DNA of 64,000 nt, from positions 95,345,825 through 95,409,824 of the forward strand of contig NC_080543.1 of assembly GCF_028640845.1 (NCBI RefSeq), written 5' to 3'. Origin of the DNA: Ahaetulla prasina. Lineage: Eukaryota > Chordata > Lepidosauria > Squamata > Colubridae. Of the stretch, positions 1-11,949 are shown in pieces (position 1 is the first letter of the stretch; every line of letters starts with the position of its first letter). Both the position numbers and the translations under genes were made by a program. The notes beneath the pieces were generated by a model. The model ran no database searches. It worked only from the letters and a program-made list of their open reading frames with translations, and had not been told where the DNA came from.

Positions 1-117
1 TGACAAGTGATGGTGAGCTGGCCATGTCCATCCTAGCCACGCCCCCCCCACTCCCCCCCCGAGGTCAAACACAACCCTGATGTGGCCCTCAATGAAATTG
101 AGTTTGACACCCTGCTC
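1..117. mobile_element. MITE fragment, 'GTTTGACACCCTG' family
   Basis: The right end of a non-autonomous element whose terminus reads gagtttgacaccctg. The same terminus ends the copies at 32897-33164 and 46285-46620, with matching interiors (ggccctcaatgaaat). The left end is outside the window. Confidence 0.6.
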
Positions 118-255
118 TAATCATTTTCACAGGAATGAGGAATTCTCTGGATCAAACTGGACTTTTAGCATGCAGCTACAGTAAACCAGCTGTTCTGATC
201 TTGCGTTCAGAGAGAATTTCCAAATATATTCAAATAAAAAGCCATTTTCTTAAAA

Positions 256-386
256 CAGGGGTCTCCAACCTTAGCAACTTTAAGATTTGTGGACTTCAAC
301 TCCCAGAATTCTTCAGCCAGCTTTGCTGAGGAATTCTGGGAGTTGAAGTCCACAAGTCTTAAAGTTGCCAAGGTTGGAGATCACTG
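256..386. mobile_element. Fold-back hAT-like MITE
   Basis: A 131-bp near-perfect palindrome starting caggggtctccaacctt and ending aaggttggagatcactg. It is flanked by an 8-bp target site duplication with one mismatch (tcttaaaa / ccttaaaa), as expected for hAT transposons. Related fragments lie at 9547-9661, 28660-28732 and 35895-36093. It sits 62 bp from the coding exon at 449-573. Confidence 0.8.
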
Positions 387-448
387 CCTTAAAAAAGCAC
401 TATGCAGTCTAAACCTAAACTTATCTTGAGAAATAGCATGCTACTTAC

Positions 449-573
449 TTGCAAAGGTGGACAAGGCGTTGCACCTCCAATAAACAAAATGAACTTCAAG
501 GGGACAATCTCAGTCTGCCCATTAACAAAATCAACGAGTGCATAAAATGATGTGATGCTCCTCACCACTGTTC
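449..573 (-). CDS. VWA3B: VWA3B-like exon 20 of window, DUF4537-type segment
   Basis: 125 nt, acceptor ttttgtttcag and donor TTGCAA|gtaagt. It encodes TVVRSITSFYALVDFVNGQT, then EIVPLKFILFIGGATPCPPL. ALVDFxNGxTEIVP and GGATPCPPLQ are typical of DUF4537-type Tudor-like units. It ends in phase 0, so at least one more coding exon lies below position 1. Confidence 0.93.
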
Positions 574-1442
574 CTGAAACAAAAACATGGTGGAAACCCA
601 AACAATTCAAATTGCATGCAGAACATCCAAATGGATCGTCATATTTCCTCTATTTAAAAGGAATTTAAGTAACAGAACTGAAAAAGTTCCCACCCGAAGA
701 AAAAGCAAGAAAACTACTGTTCTTGAAGATAATCCCACATTATCAAGAAAAGATAATGTGGGATTAAACAATATGATCTGTAGTTCAGTTGATTCAATGT
801 GATCAGTTATTTTTCTGGGTCTACCAGCAATTGGACTTTGAAGAGTGCTGAGATGAAGATTTTAAACTGTTTGTTTATTAATCAAATTTAGAAATTGTCC
901 ATCTCCGTCACAATCTGAATTGAATACAAATAATAGCCTAAAGCATTCGGTATTCCCAGGCAGTCCCCCCATCCAAATACTAACCAACCTTCACCCTGCT
1001 TAGCTTCCAAAATCAGATGAGATCAGGGCTTTCAGAGTAGCATGACTATTTAAGAAATTAAGGAGCTACACTGAGGGAGCAAGTTCTCCCTTCAACCACA
1101 TTTCTGACAAAACCCAAAAGGGTTGTATGCATGTATCTATATGCATATTCCTCCATGATGGCAGAGAATCTCCTTGTTTGGAGTTGGGTGTTTTTAAATC
1201 TATATAGATACATACATTCCCTCATCTGAAATACCCCGCAACCTGTTTTCATGTTCATGCGTAACATGTGATAGATGTTTGGCTGGCCCTACTTCCAATT
1301 TCATATCCACAATTTATCAATGGCAAAAAGTTAAAAATATACCAAAACGTATTTGCGTATTAAACAAATTATACTGGACTTTTAAGACAGGGATTTTAAA
1401 ACTTTTTCAGGCCCTGAAACCTGTTAGGCAAAACAATACATT
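574..1442. other. Intron, no recognisable element
   Basis: Intronic sequence between exons 20 and 19. No coding homology or clear repeat was recognised; open frames here are short and unconvincing. Confidence 0.5.
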
Positions 1443-2071
1443 TGTTCTGACCTAGGTTTTTTTAGAAAGTATACAGCACAATCTTAGTCCCTGCAAACCT
1501 CTTTTATTTATACGACTGTGATTCCCAGTCCGAAAGGCTTCTCAAACAGTCTTTCAGGGGAGAATTTACAAACACCCGTCTTATATCTCTTGGAATGCTG
1601 TCCAGAGAACTAATTGCCACACACAGGGCAAGGCCAAACTTAGCATAGAGTCAAACAGAACTTTCCCAAAGCTTTTACCGACCAGATGAACTAATTGCTT
1701 CCTGCAAAAGCTCACATCCGTTTGCTCCTCTTTTATAACTTATGGGAGGGGCCAATCATCTCCAAGCCTTACTCCCAAGTCAACCCTGTTTTCTTAATTG
1801 TTCTTGTCTTCTGGCAGCTCTGCGCATGCGCACACTGGGAACAAGTTCATGCTATTCTTCTGCCTCACTGATGTCAGACTCCAAAGACTCCAGAGGCAGC
1901 GAAGAACTACCAGATGGCCTTGGCCCCCTCTCTGCCTTCAACTCAGAGCCCTTGTCCGAGCCTTCCCAAGACTCCAGGACTGGCCCACGTTTCCCCCCCA
2001 ACCTCCTCACTGTCTGAATCTGCTGCCAGCTCTGCTGGCTGCTGGCTGCTGGCTGCTGGCGGGCCACAACA
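1443..2071 (-). mobile_element. Solo LTR (family L, copy 1), minus strand
   Basis: About 629 bp. Read on the minus strand it starts TGTTGTGGCCC and ends GTCAGAACA (TG...CA). It holds a CCAAT-like attggcccc, a TATA-like ttataaaag and an aataaa signal in LTR order. No clear target duplication remains, so it is older than copies 2 (12953) and 3 (31675), whose ends it shares. No internal retroviral genes lie beside it. Confidence 0.7.
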
Positions 2072-2569
2072 TTCTTGGAATCGCTGATCAAGAGGCAAAA
2101 TTTTTAGCAATAGAAAACTGGCTGTGTTTGAATGTTCACTTTTTTTTCCCTTATGGAATCCCATCAACTTTGAAAAAAAGCCTGTTTTAAGTCATTCTCG
2201 CTTTTGGTAACATTATGGAAAATTGAGCTATGAATTGAAAGACAAGAACTATATTAAGATTTGGGAACCAGAGATAATCTAACTGGCAATGCCAAGCATA
2301 AAAAGGAAAGTTTTAAGGTTGGCACAACTCCCAACCTTCATAATAATATACATATTCCCACTCTTTTTCCTGCCATACATCATTTTTTGTTTCTTCAGTT
2401 CTGAAAACCACAGCTGGATATTAAGCTTTATTCAATCAAACAAAAATGTAAAACCGCTTGGATAACTTCATAAGACCTCTAAGAACACAGGAGTATTTAC
2501 AACCACAATTGAGACTAGAATTTCCACTGCTAAATAATAGAAACTAATCTTTTTTTCTTTGCCACAATT

Positions 2570-2857
2570 ATTAAGCAAATCACTGCAGTTGTTAATGTGA
2601 TCGTTAAGTGACTTTGCTTGTTGGAAGCCAGCTGGGAAGGTCACAAATGGCAATCACATGACTCTGGGATGTGCAATAATTATAAATAAATAAATACATG
2701 CTGGTTGCCAGGCTCCTGGATTTCGATCACGTGACCATGGAGATGCTGCAACAGTTGTAAATTTTAATACCAGTTTCACTATAAATCACTTTTTTCCAGT
2801 GCCAATGTAACTTTGAACAATAGCTAAATGAATGATTGAAAACCAAGGACTACCTGT
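2570..2857. mobile_element. TIR element fragment (GTAGTCCTCAACTTA family)
   Basis: Partial copy of a roughly 350-400-bp repeat with inverted ends, ending accaaggactacctgt. Fuller copies lie at 28836, 38384, 56951 and 59668. Diverged and missing its left end. Confidence 0.6.
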
Positions 2858-3468
2858 TTTTCTCTTATTTGAATGGGATGGCCTGTTTTCCTCTGTCCTG
2901 TATTTTTGAAATGGTTAGATTTGCTCTTTGTCTTTACTACCCACATGAGAACAAACTCTCGCATTGTGGATTTTTTAAAAATAGTTTAGACCGCAAACAT
3001 ATATCAAATACTTTGTTATTCATTAAAGCTGTGAGTCTGAAAAAAGTTGCCTTGGCATTAAAGAATCCACTTAAGAAAGGTAGCAGAAGTAGTGGCACAT
3101 TTTGTCACATTTACAGGAAAATTTAGAACATACAGGCTGCCTTGATACACATCTTGCACTTGTGTCAAATGGAAAGCACATCTTCTGAAAGCAGGCAAAT
3201 ATATAACCATCCAAGCCTGTTCTTTCATCTTTACTGCTGTTGCCAATATTCTTTTTTGTGTTTAGACCTTATAGAGTTGCAGTAAACTCTGTTATGTAAA
3301 CCTGGTTTCAGAAGTGTTAGTTAGCTGAATGTTGGAACACTTAGTTAAATCATCCCTGTGCTACTAATTGTAACAGAATTTACAGGTGCATACCAGATCT
3401 TGAGACTGAACTTTATAATTGTTCAAATAAAATTCTACCCAAAATATATTCCTGTAGACAATATTTAC

Positions 3469-3516
3469 CTGGGTAATAAAATCCTGTGCATTCTGATCTT
3501 GCAATTACATTTTGGC
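3469..3516 (-). CDS. VWA3B: VWA3B-like exon 19, 48-nt DUF4537-type exon
   Basis: 48 nt, acceptor gattatctcaaag and donor CCCAG|gtaaat. It encodes QNVIARSECTGFYYP, the start of a Tudor-like DUF4537-type unit (VIARS...GFYYPG). Phase 1 both sides. It joins exon 20 to read GFYYPGTVVRS, which ties the two exons together although neither is long. Confidence 0.88.
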
Positions 3517-4203
3517 CTTTGAGATAATCAAATATTTTTGTTTTTGGTTTCTTTGCCTGTAGTTAATAAAAATGCCTGTATTATATAGGGAACACCAGAT
3601 ATTTGCGCTTTCTAATATATCATAGCAGAATCAACATAAAACAAAGTACAGATATGCATAACACATTTAAGACTTAAACAGAATAAACTTAACAAAAATG
3701 TGGTCCTATACAATAACAATATTTGCAATGAATATTGAAATATTATGACTTAATAGTATAATTGTTACTGATGGTTTTTTGAACAGTACAAATTACAGCC
3801 ACTGAATTCCAAAATTATGTCAATTTTTTAAAAAAGAAAAGAAAACAATACAATAGACAAATTAAATTTCTCTACTTTTCTACAGTATCAAAAAATAATA
3901 AAATGGGCTTAATAGAAAATGTGTCAATAAAGTTTTGAAAAATAAATTAGACTAAAGCTATAAAGAATCTCATTGTCTGATCATTGTATCTTCAGCAATA
4001 TAAAACCAATTTAAAGGCTGAAAGTTTTTGTTCAGCCAATCTTTGGTTTATGATCATCAGTCCAAAAGAACCTAATCATTTTTTTTTCATAACATTCCAG
4101 GCACAACATTTCCAAAGTTCTTCATAGACTTAGGAATAGGCACATAAGAGATTTGCATTTTCAGTTCCTAAAGATGTCAGGTCATAAAGCTGGAAAAGAA
4201 GCT

Positions 4204-4380
4204 TCCAGTTTTGGCCTCAGATATGAAAGCCGGTTGGGTTGGGCCAGTCATTCTCTCTCAGGCCAACCCACATCACAGGGTTGTTGTTTTGGAGAAAATG
4301 GGAGGGCGAAGGAATATTAGGTACTGTATGTTTGCTGTTTTGAGTTACTTATGAAAATAATAAAGGTGGGATAAAAAAAT
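4204..4380 (+). mobile_element. SINE fragment (MIR/ACA-like 3' half)
   Basis: Shares the run gggccagtcattctctctca, then cccacatcacagggttgttg and aataataaaggtgggata with copies at 33200 and 56341. Lacks the tRNA-like head. Confidence 0.6.
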
Positions 4381-5441
4381 GTATTTAAAAATTTATATAG
4401 TATAAAACATGTCTTCTTCCTGAGGTAAATATAAAGTACATGAAACATTTTGTATGTACTATATAAAATACAAGGTATTTTCTCTTTCTCTTTGTCTCTG
4501 TCTCTTTCCTGTTTTTGATCTCAAGACTTGGCAATTAATACTGTATATGCTTCATTTCCCCCAAATAAACTGATTTTAATTACTCAAATATATCTTTCAC
4601 TGAATTTCGTTCAAAACTGAATTATATGTAATCATCTTAAGAGCTTTCAAAATCCAGATTTGTAAAGCAATACAAATCTTTCACAATAATCTATTTCTAC
4701 ACTATAATGGTGATAATACAGCTTCACTTACAGATGTATTTCTCCAATTCTTTAATCTATTTAATAATCCACATGAATAAAGCAATAAACAAAGAGTTAG
4801 TCACAGAAAGCCATCAATAAAAGGCATCTATTTCTCTTTGATAGATAATAAAGTTAGGGGTTCTCAAGAAAGTTATTCTCACATAAAAATATATTTTAAT
4901 TATGTCACGGAAATTACCTTGGATTTATTAATATAAATGAGCGGTGATTAATGCCTGCTAGTCACCTTTTTAAATAATTATTTTTCTGAGGAAAGAGAAC
5001 TTGTACGTTCATTTAGGAGGATGTAATTCAAAAAGCTAAAGGTTTTTATTTGTTCTTGAAGCAAAAATGAAATTTTGAATGCTGCCTACATTTCTGCCCT
5101 TCAGTTCTTAAGGCTTTAAAGATGCAGATTAACAGTTACTAAGGATGATGTTCTGACTCGGCTGCTAATAAAGGTTGTCTCGGGATAAGTGATTGCGCTC
5201 TGTGTTAATCACATCGTGTCTACAGCATATGTTGGCAGGTGGGGGTGGGGGTGGAGGAAAAGAGCCAGAATAAGCCTATGAATTAGGGAAACTGAGTTGG
5301 TACAAATCAAGGTCACAGCAAAATTATCATTATCTAATTTATCAATCTGATGTATCTGGAAAAAAAATCTTTAAGAAAGTTCCAGAGTTTGAGGAGGATA
5401 ATTCAATTTGGGAGGCTTATCCAGGTAAAGCAAGACTGTGA

Positions 5442-5589
5442 GGTCCTTGCTGGTCTCTGAGCTTGGTGGTTTTCTTGCAGCTGTTTTATTACTAAACTAG
5501 GTAAAATCATCAGTGCACTGATGATGTCACCTAGCTTGGTAATGAAATGTCTGCAAGTATATCGCCAAGCTCAGAGATCACCAAGGACC
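5442..5589. repeat. Fold-back repeat
   Basis: Imperfect palindrome of about 148 bp: the left arm ggtccttgctggtctctgag matches the reverse complement of the right arm ending ctcagagatcaccaaggacc. The centre holds catcagtgcactgatg. Related to the larger hairpin at 52581 and the diverged copy at 30185. Confidence 0.75.
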
Positions 5590-5738
5590 CCACAGTTCAA
5601 CCCTGAGCTACAAATATTCTCTTTTATCAAAGCTGAACTGCTGCCAGGTCTCATTTCCTTCTGCTTGAGCAAGTATTCGTCCAGGCAGAGCAGAAGGACT
5701 CTATGGAAGGTTTCCACCTATGCCTTATCTGTCTGCTA

Positions 5739-6089
5739 AGTAAAGGTAAAGGTAAAGGTTCCTCTCGCACATATGTGCTAATCATTCCTGACTCTAGGGG
5801 GCGGTGCTCATCTCCATTTCAAAGCCAAAGAGCCAGCTCTGTCTGAAGACACATCTGTCCGTGGTCATGTAGCCGGCATGACTAAACACCAAAGGCACAT
5901 GAAACACTGTTACCTTCCCACCAAAGTGGTCCCTATTTTTCTACTTACATTTTTAGGTTAGAACTGCTAGGTTGGCAGAAGCTGGGACAAGTAACAGGAG
6001 CTCACCCCTTTACCTGGGACTAGGAATTTGAACCACTGAACTGCTAACCTTTCAATCAACAAGCTCAGCATCTTAGCCACCAGGTCCCT
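5739..6089 (-). mobile_element. tRNA-derived SINE, complete with target duplication
   Basis: 351 bp flanked by a perfect 14-bp duplication ttatctgtctgcta at 5725-5738 and 6090-6103. On the minus strand the head is tRNA-like, with an A box (tggctaagatgctgagc) and a B box (agtggttcaaattc), and the tail ends in taaaggtaaagg repeats. The same family appears in part at 42210-42430 and 43878-44100. Confidence 0.85.
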
Positions 6090-6945
6090 TTATCTGTCTG
6101 CTACAATTGTCCTATTTGCACCATCCTGCTTCCAAGAGCCAAGATGCACTTGTTTTTAGAATCATATCTGCAGCCTTTTCTTCCACCAATTATAGATGTA
6201 AGGCTAGAAGGACATGCAGGATTGAACTTCTTGGCTATTCATTGGAGGAGAGGGGGAGACAGAAGAGTTTATGTTGATTGTGCCTACACAAGAGACTCTT
6301 AAATAAAATCCAAAGATACTCAAATGCTTGTAACCATTTTTGGGGCAGTTTATGGGTTGATCATTTCTGTACATAACTATTAACATTGAAATCTTATGTA
6401 ATCTTTGGAACAGATTATGGTAGATTAACATAAGGCTTCCAACTGGAACAGAAAAAGCTAATTGAATAACACCAAAAAATAAAGCCCAAGCAAGTGAAAA
6501 GAAAGCTTTTCAGATTTTTTTTTTTTAAAGATAGAAGAAACACACAATTAGAAATCTCCCAGAAGTCTGGCTTTTTCCTGCTGATAAGCTTCCTATATTA
6601 TGCTTGCCAAAGACCTTGTTAAAAAGTCTTTATTAGCATTTTAATAACATTCCTTGTCAATAATTCCCATTTCTCTGACTGAATGTAATCCTTGAAAGGC
6701 AAGAGTTTTCATTTATCATCTGTCCATTTCAATTACAGATTACATCAGTCAATCAAAAAAGCAAAGCATCCATTCCTCGCCAAGTAAAGATGCCCATTTC
6801 CTTGAAATGAATATTTAAAGTAATCTGATAGCTAAATAAAGATGTTTCATGTCCCTTGCACCCCAAATGTAATGATTTAGAAAATCAACACATCTCTATT
6901 TTACTGGGAAAAACCCAAGAGTACTTCCATTATACAGATAAAATC

Positions 6946-7079
6946 AGCAATGTTACCATTTTAACAAAGCTTAAGAATTCAACAGATTTATTCAGTTGTT
7001 CATTCATTGATAGCAATGTTACCATTTTAACAAAGGTTAAGAATTCAACAGATTTATTCAGTTGTTCATTCATTGATAG
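6946..7079. repeat. 66-bp direct tandem duplication
   Basis: Two adjacent 66-bp units, starting at 6946 and 7012, beginning agcaatgttaccattttaac and ending ttcattcattgat. They differ at about one base (aagcttaag / aaggttaag). No longer array is present. Confidence 0.92.
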
Positions 7080-7984
7080 GGCTTCTAGACCGCTCTACCC
7101 AAACTATCTCTGAGGGGATTCATTTCTCAAATCCTTACTTTAGCAGGAACCTTCTGAATAATAAGCTTGCCCGATACTCAGTGTTTGGATATACACACAC
7201 ATACTAAAGTGCAGGAAAAGCATTATTCAAATATAAAGTAATGTTAATTGTACTCCAAATAGTACATTCACATTATTTGGCCTTGTTTTCTCAGGGAAAT
7301 ATCAACATAGCCCATAATGCATTCTCAAAGCTATTTAAATAGAGCAGATTTTGGAGACTTGGTCAAAACCATACTAAAATCACATGAGGCAACATTAACA
7401 GCTATTTTCAATATTTCTCATTCATTCATTCAATCAATCAATCAATCATTAATTGGTTCTTTCATTCTTTTTTTTTATTTGCTGCAATCAAGATACAATC
7501 TCTATATAGGCTTGCTTGTTTAAAAGGCAATTTCTGGTACAAAAATTGTAATGGTGCCCCCCTTCCTGCTGTAATGAATTGAACTGTAGGTAGGAGAAGG
7601 AAACAGGGAGACAACATCTCCAGACTAAAAACATTTAAGAACTACACATTACACCACAGCCATGTTTTAACAAAGCATCGCAATGCTAACACCAGGGCTC
7701 TTTCAAAGAGCCCTCAGAAGCTTTATAGAATTAGTTCAAGTTCCTCAGAAACTAGGGAGAGTTTCAGAAAGTTTCATAACAAAATGCCATAGCATACTTT
7801 GCTCTTAAAGCATGGATAAGGAACCTACTACCCTTCAGATAACTTTTAATTACAACTCCCAGTGTGCAGTCTGCTAGAAATTTTACTTCAAAGTCGACTG
7901 GGCCATAGGTTTTCTAATACTGTTATAAAGCAGTTTTTGATCATTTTTACCTAGTCTCCAATGTTCCTGGAGAAGCCAATGGCA

Positions 7985-8757
7985 TTCTAAAACAAATGGA
8001 TTATCTTGATATTATCTTGATATTAAGATATTAAGAGTTGTAAACCTAATCTTGCATAGCTTCTTCTCCAAAAACACTACACTACTAACCAGAGCATATA
8101 AAACATTTGCTAGACCAATTCTTGAATACAGCTCAACTGTTTGGAACCCATACCACATTTCTGACATTAATACAATTGAACGTATCCAGAAATATTTTAC
8201 AAGAAGAGTTCTCCACTCCTCTGATTACAACAAAATACCTTATGCCACCAGACTTGAAATCCTGGGTTTAGAAAATTTAGAACTACACCGCCTTCGACAT
8301 GACCTGAGTTTAACTCATAGAATCATCTATTACAATGTCCTTCCTGTCAAAGACTACTTCAGCTTCAATTGCAACAATACACAAGCAAACAATAGATTTA
8401 AGCTTAATGTTAACCGCTCCAATCTTGATTGCAGAAAATATGACTTCAGTAACAGAGCTGTTAATGCTTGGACTACACTACCTGACTCTGTGGTCTCTTC
8501 CCAAAATCCCCAAAGCTTCAACCAAAAACTGTCTACTACTGACCTCACCCATTCCTAAGAGGTCTGTAAGGGGCGTGCATAAGAGCACCAACGTGCCTAC
8601 CGTTCCTGTCCTATTGTTTCCTTTCGTTATATCCAATTAATATAGTTATTACATACTCATATATTGCTTATATATTGTATAGTTATTTAATGCTTATGCT
8701 TATATATACTGTGTGACAAAATAAATAAAATAAATAAAATAAATAAAAATATCTGCT
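7985..8757 (+). mobile_element. LINE 3' end (Jockey-group family A), copy 1
   Basis: Holds an open frame (8052-8558) from the end of a non-LTR reverse transcriptase polyprotein: LTRAYKTFARPILEYSSTVW, then TRLEILGLENLELHRLRHDL and FNQKLSTTDL. It is followed by a short 3' UTR and a taaataaaat tail. 5'-truncated. Closest relatives in the window are at 13480-14360 and 39190-41380; this copy is the more diverged. Confidence 0.85.
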
Positions 8758-9546
8758 AAGTCAGAGCAAGTCATGGAACTGAACTAGATTGGTGGTTCTG
8801 GTCAAAGATCTTCATGGATATTCTGATGGGGAAGTGTACTTTTATTGGTCCTATAAGATCTTCCAATGGCATTCAACACCATTTACCTACCCATCTTGCG
8901 TGATCATCCAGAAGTGGGCATTATGGCATGATAATTGCACTCCAACTAGAGTAGGCAATGTTAGTCTGTAGTTATGGAGAGCTGGACCCCAAAGTTGTTG
9001 TTGCTCCAGTGTGAAGTCCCAGAAGGTTTGGAACCCTTGCATATTTTATTTAACACATATATGGGTTCTTTGAGAGAGATCATCCTTTGGTCTGGAGTAA
9101 AATGTCATCAGTATCCTGATGATATTTAAGCATGTATTTCCAGGATGAATTGGAAACACCATGGAAAGCTTGAACCAAGCTGATTTGAGTATAATCAACT
9201 CAGATATTATCCCTCCCCTTTCAAGTGGATCAAAACAATTTTATTTTATCAAGCTTTAACATTGAATGTTTTTTGATGTCTAATGTGGACATTTGTGATC
9301 TCAATATTATCTGATGCTATTACCCTGCTACTACCCAACATCTCCAAATTGGTTGAGCTACAGAAACTGTCAATAAAATTAAAATAATCCATATATTTTT
9401 CATTTTTTAGTGCTTGTTGCGTCATTTCAGTTCATACACAGTTCAAAAAATAAATCCATTTTGACTCTTCCACACTGCAACATGTTAGAAATATTTGAAA
9501 AGTAATGTTAAAAAATCACACCTTTTGCACATTTGGCCACTATTGC

Positions 9547-9661
9547 AGTGTTTTTCAAACTTGGCAATTTGTAGATGTGTGGACCAACTCCCAGAATTCC
9601 AGCACGGGAATTCTGAAAATTGAAGTCCACACATCTTCAAGCTTCCCAGGTTAAGAAACCT
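9547..9661. mobile_element. Fold-back MITE, diverged
   Basis: Arms cttggcaatttgtagatgtg and its near reverse complement (cacatcttcaagcttcccag) around cccagaattcc. A diverged member of the element at 256-386. Confidence 0.6.
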
Positions 9662-9785
9662 GTTTGCTATTGTAAACTGTTTTTGTCTGTCGAGTCTGGT
9701 TTCTATTTCTTCATTCTTCTTTCATTTACAGAAGCTGCCTTGGAAATTTCTTCAAAAGACAACAATCATAAATAATAGCAACTAC

Positions 9786-10009
9786 CAACCTCTTTAGTGG
9801 GACAGATGTGGAGTGGGCAAATTCTCTGGGGTTCCTCTTTGGATGCTATTTGAAGATCAGAAGCCTGTTGCAGGTATGTTAATGCTGTTAGAATCTCATC
9901 TTCCAACATCAGAAGCTCCTGATTGGCAATAGGCCAATTTGCATTGGCTAAGGCTACGAGTAAAGATTCTTTACAGTCCACATAGGACACTGGCTGAGTC
10001 TGTCCAAAT
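9786..10009 (-). CDS. VWA3B: VWA3B-like exon 18, leads into DUF4537-like segment
   Basis: 224 nt, acceptor tttgttactag. It encodes ESLLVALANANWPIANQELL, then MLEDEILTALTYLQQASDLQ, then RICPLHICPTKEV. Two overlapping donors exist: GAG|gttggt (boundary 9790, phase 0) and GTTG|gtagtt (boundary 9786, phase 1). Only the second matches the next exon, giving KEVGQNVIARS. Confidence 0.88.
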
Positions 10010-10317
10010 CTAGTAACAAAGGTTATGCATTATTATTTATATGCATTAAGCTACTAGCATTCCAAAATCAATTATATGAATTAACTGTATCAAGAGTGTT
10101 CTTTACTGAGAGGAGAGCATCTGTTGGTTAAAAGATTCCAATTGTTTCCGTGGTCACCTTTTCTTGCATTTGCTCCAGATAACTAAGAACGTTCTAGGGT
10201 TCTCACCATAGTGCCATTGCTGTGCTTCCTTTCCAACCCAAAATTGGGAAGAAATCACCATGGCATAAATCATACTACTCCACAAAGTGCTATCAGTATG
10301 CATTTGGAATGGGAGCA

Positions 10318-10900
10318 AAATAACAGAGTTAGAAGGGGCTTTGGAGGTCATCTAGTCCAACCTCCTGCTCAGGCAGGAAACCCTATAGCATTTCAGACAA
10401 ATGGTTGTCCAATCTATTCTTAAAAACTTCCCGTCTTGGAGCACCCACAACTTTTGGAGGCAAGTCGTTCCACTGAGTAATTGTTCTAACTGTCAGGAAA
10501 TTTCTCCTTAGTTCTAAGTTGCTTCTCTCCTTGATTAGTTTCCACCCATTGCTTCTTGTTCTACCCTCAGGTGTTTTGGAGAATAGGTTGACTTTCTCTT
10601 CTTTATGGCAACCCCTTAGATATTGGAACACTGCTATCATGTCACTCTAGTCCTTCTTTTCATTAAACTAAACATACACAATTCCAGCAACTGTTCTTTA
10701 TGTTTTAGCCTCCAGTCCCCTAAACATCTTTGTTGCTCTTCTCTGTACTTTTTCTAATGTCTCAACATCTTTTTTACATCGTGGTGACCAAAACTGGATG
10801 CAGTATTCCAAGTACGGTTTTACCAAGCCAGTATAGAGTGGCATTAACACTTCCCATGATCTTGATTCTAACATGTTGTTCTGCTGTCCATATAGCTCCT
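10318..10900 (-). mobile_element. CR1 LINE 3' fragment
   Basis: Minus-strand frames read [20 protein letters not shown], then [20 protein letters not shown] and WNDLPPKVV, the signature end of CR1 ORF2. A second frame ([20 protein letters not shown]) continues upstream after a frameshift. 5'-truncated and inactive. Confidence 0.88.
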
Positions 10901-11949
10901 CCATGTAAGAACAATTGATGATCTTTCCTGACTCAGGCGAGGTCATCAACAATGTAAGAACTTGCATCAACTGCCAAACACCAAATGTGAGGCAGAGTAG
11001 TATTTGTAAGACCCAATCCCTTCAGCCAATCTTTTTCTTTTCTTATTCTTTTCCAAGGACTGCTGACCTAGATGACAGCTAACAATTCATCTCTGTTAAT
11101 GGTTACCTAGATTTGTGCAGCCCTGATGCAGCTACTGCCTAAGTACTTTTGAGTTCAAGAAAGGATTTTTTGGTGTGTGAATTATGTAAACCTTTCAAGT
11201 GCATTCCTGTATTTTCTTCAAAATGATTACTGACTTGTTGACCCATCAACCACCAAGTGGCAATGAAAAGTTACAATGTGGGTTCCATCTATTAGTTCTC
11301 CAAATTTATACAGCTGAGTATAGCCAGGAGACAAGTCTTGACAAACTGAAATCTGAGAAATCACTTTAATGATTTTGTTGTTACACTAGATATACAGCTG
11401 ATTATTCAAAAGAATAGAAATAAAAATGTCAAAGCTATATCTGCATCAGGTTACATGTATGGTGGACCTGCCCTGAGAAGAAGAATTGATGAGCAGCCCC
11501 TGAAGACAGAATTCCATAATGAGTAATAGAGGCATAAGAGTTATGTTCTTGGCTATTCAATTTCAGGACTTCACAGCCTCCGCTTGTATTAGCCTTTAAA
11601 AAGACAGAAAGAGATACATGACTGTGGATACTGAGATTCTAGTCTTCTCACAGTCAACACAAGCCTGCATAGCAGTTGTCAGATTCAGGGACCAAGAGAA
11701 GAGACAGACCTTCCTGAACAATTTCAGTCAAGCTCATTGTGATGAAGAGAAAACACCATCCTCTTTGTGAGTAAGCTACAGTTCCTGGCTTTAAATGTAT
11801 GCAGACTCAGGGCTAGCAAAACTAAAGATTGCTCTGTTGAAAGGGGAGGTGTGGGGGGGAGTTTACATATAAAGGTGGTTTGAGACAGCAGATAGCAAAG
11901 GATAACAAGTTTGCAGAGGAAGCAGCTATTGGTTATTGCCCTTCTCAAG

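Noticed and set aside
7117..7160. Possible 15-nt microexon KVPAK with acceptor attattcag and donor gtaagg
   Set aside because: Once the 9786 donor is used, exon 18 joins exon 19 directly, so no extra exon is needed. The phase would not fit.
7935..7990. 36-nt acceptor/donor pair on the minus strand near 7950
   Set aside because: It ends in an in-frame TAG and does not supply the phase needed.
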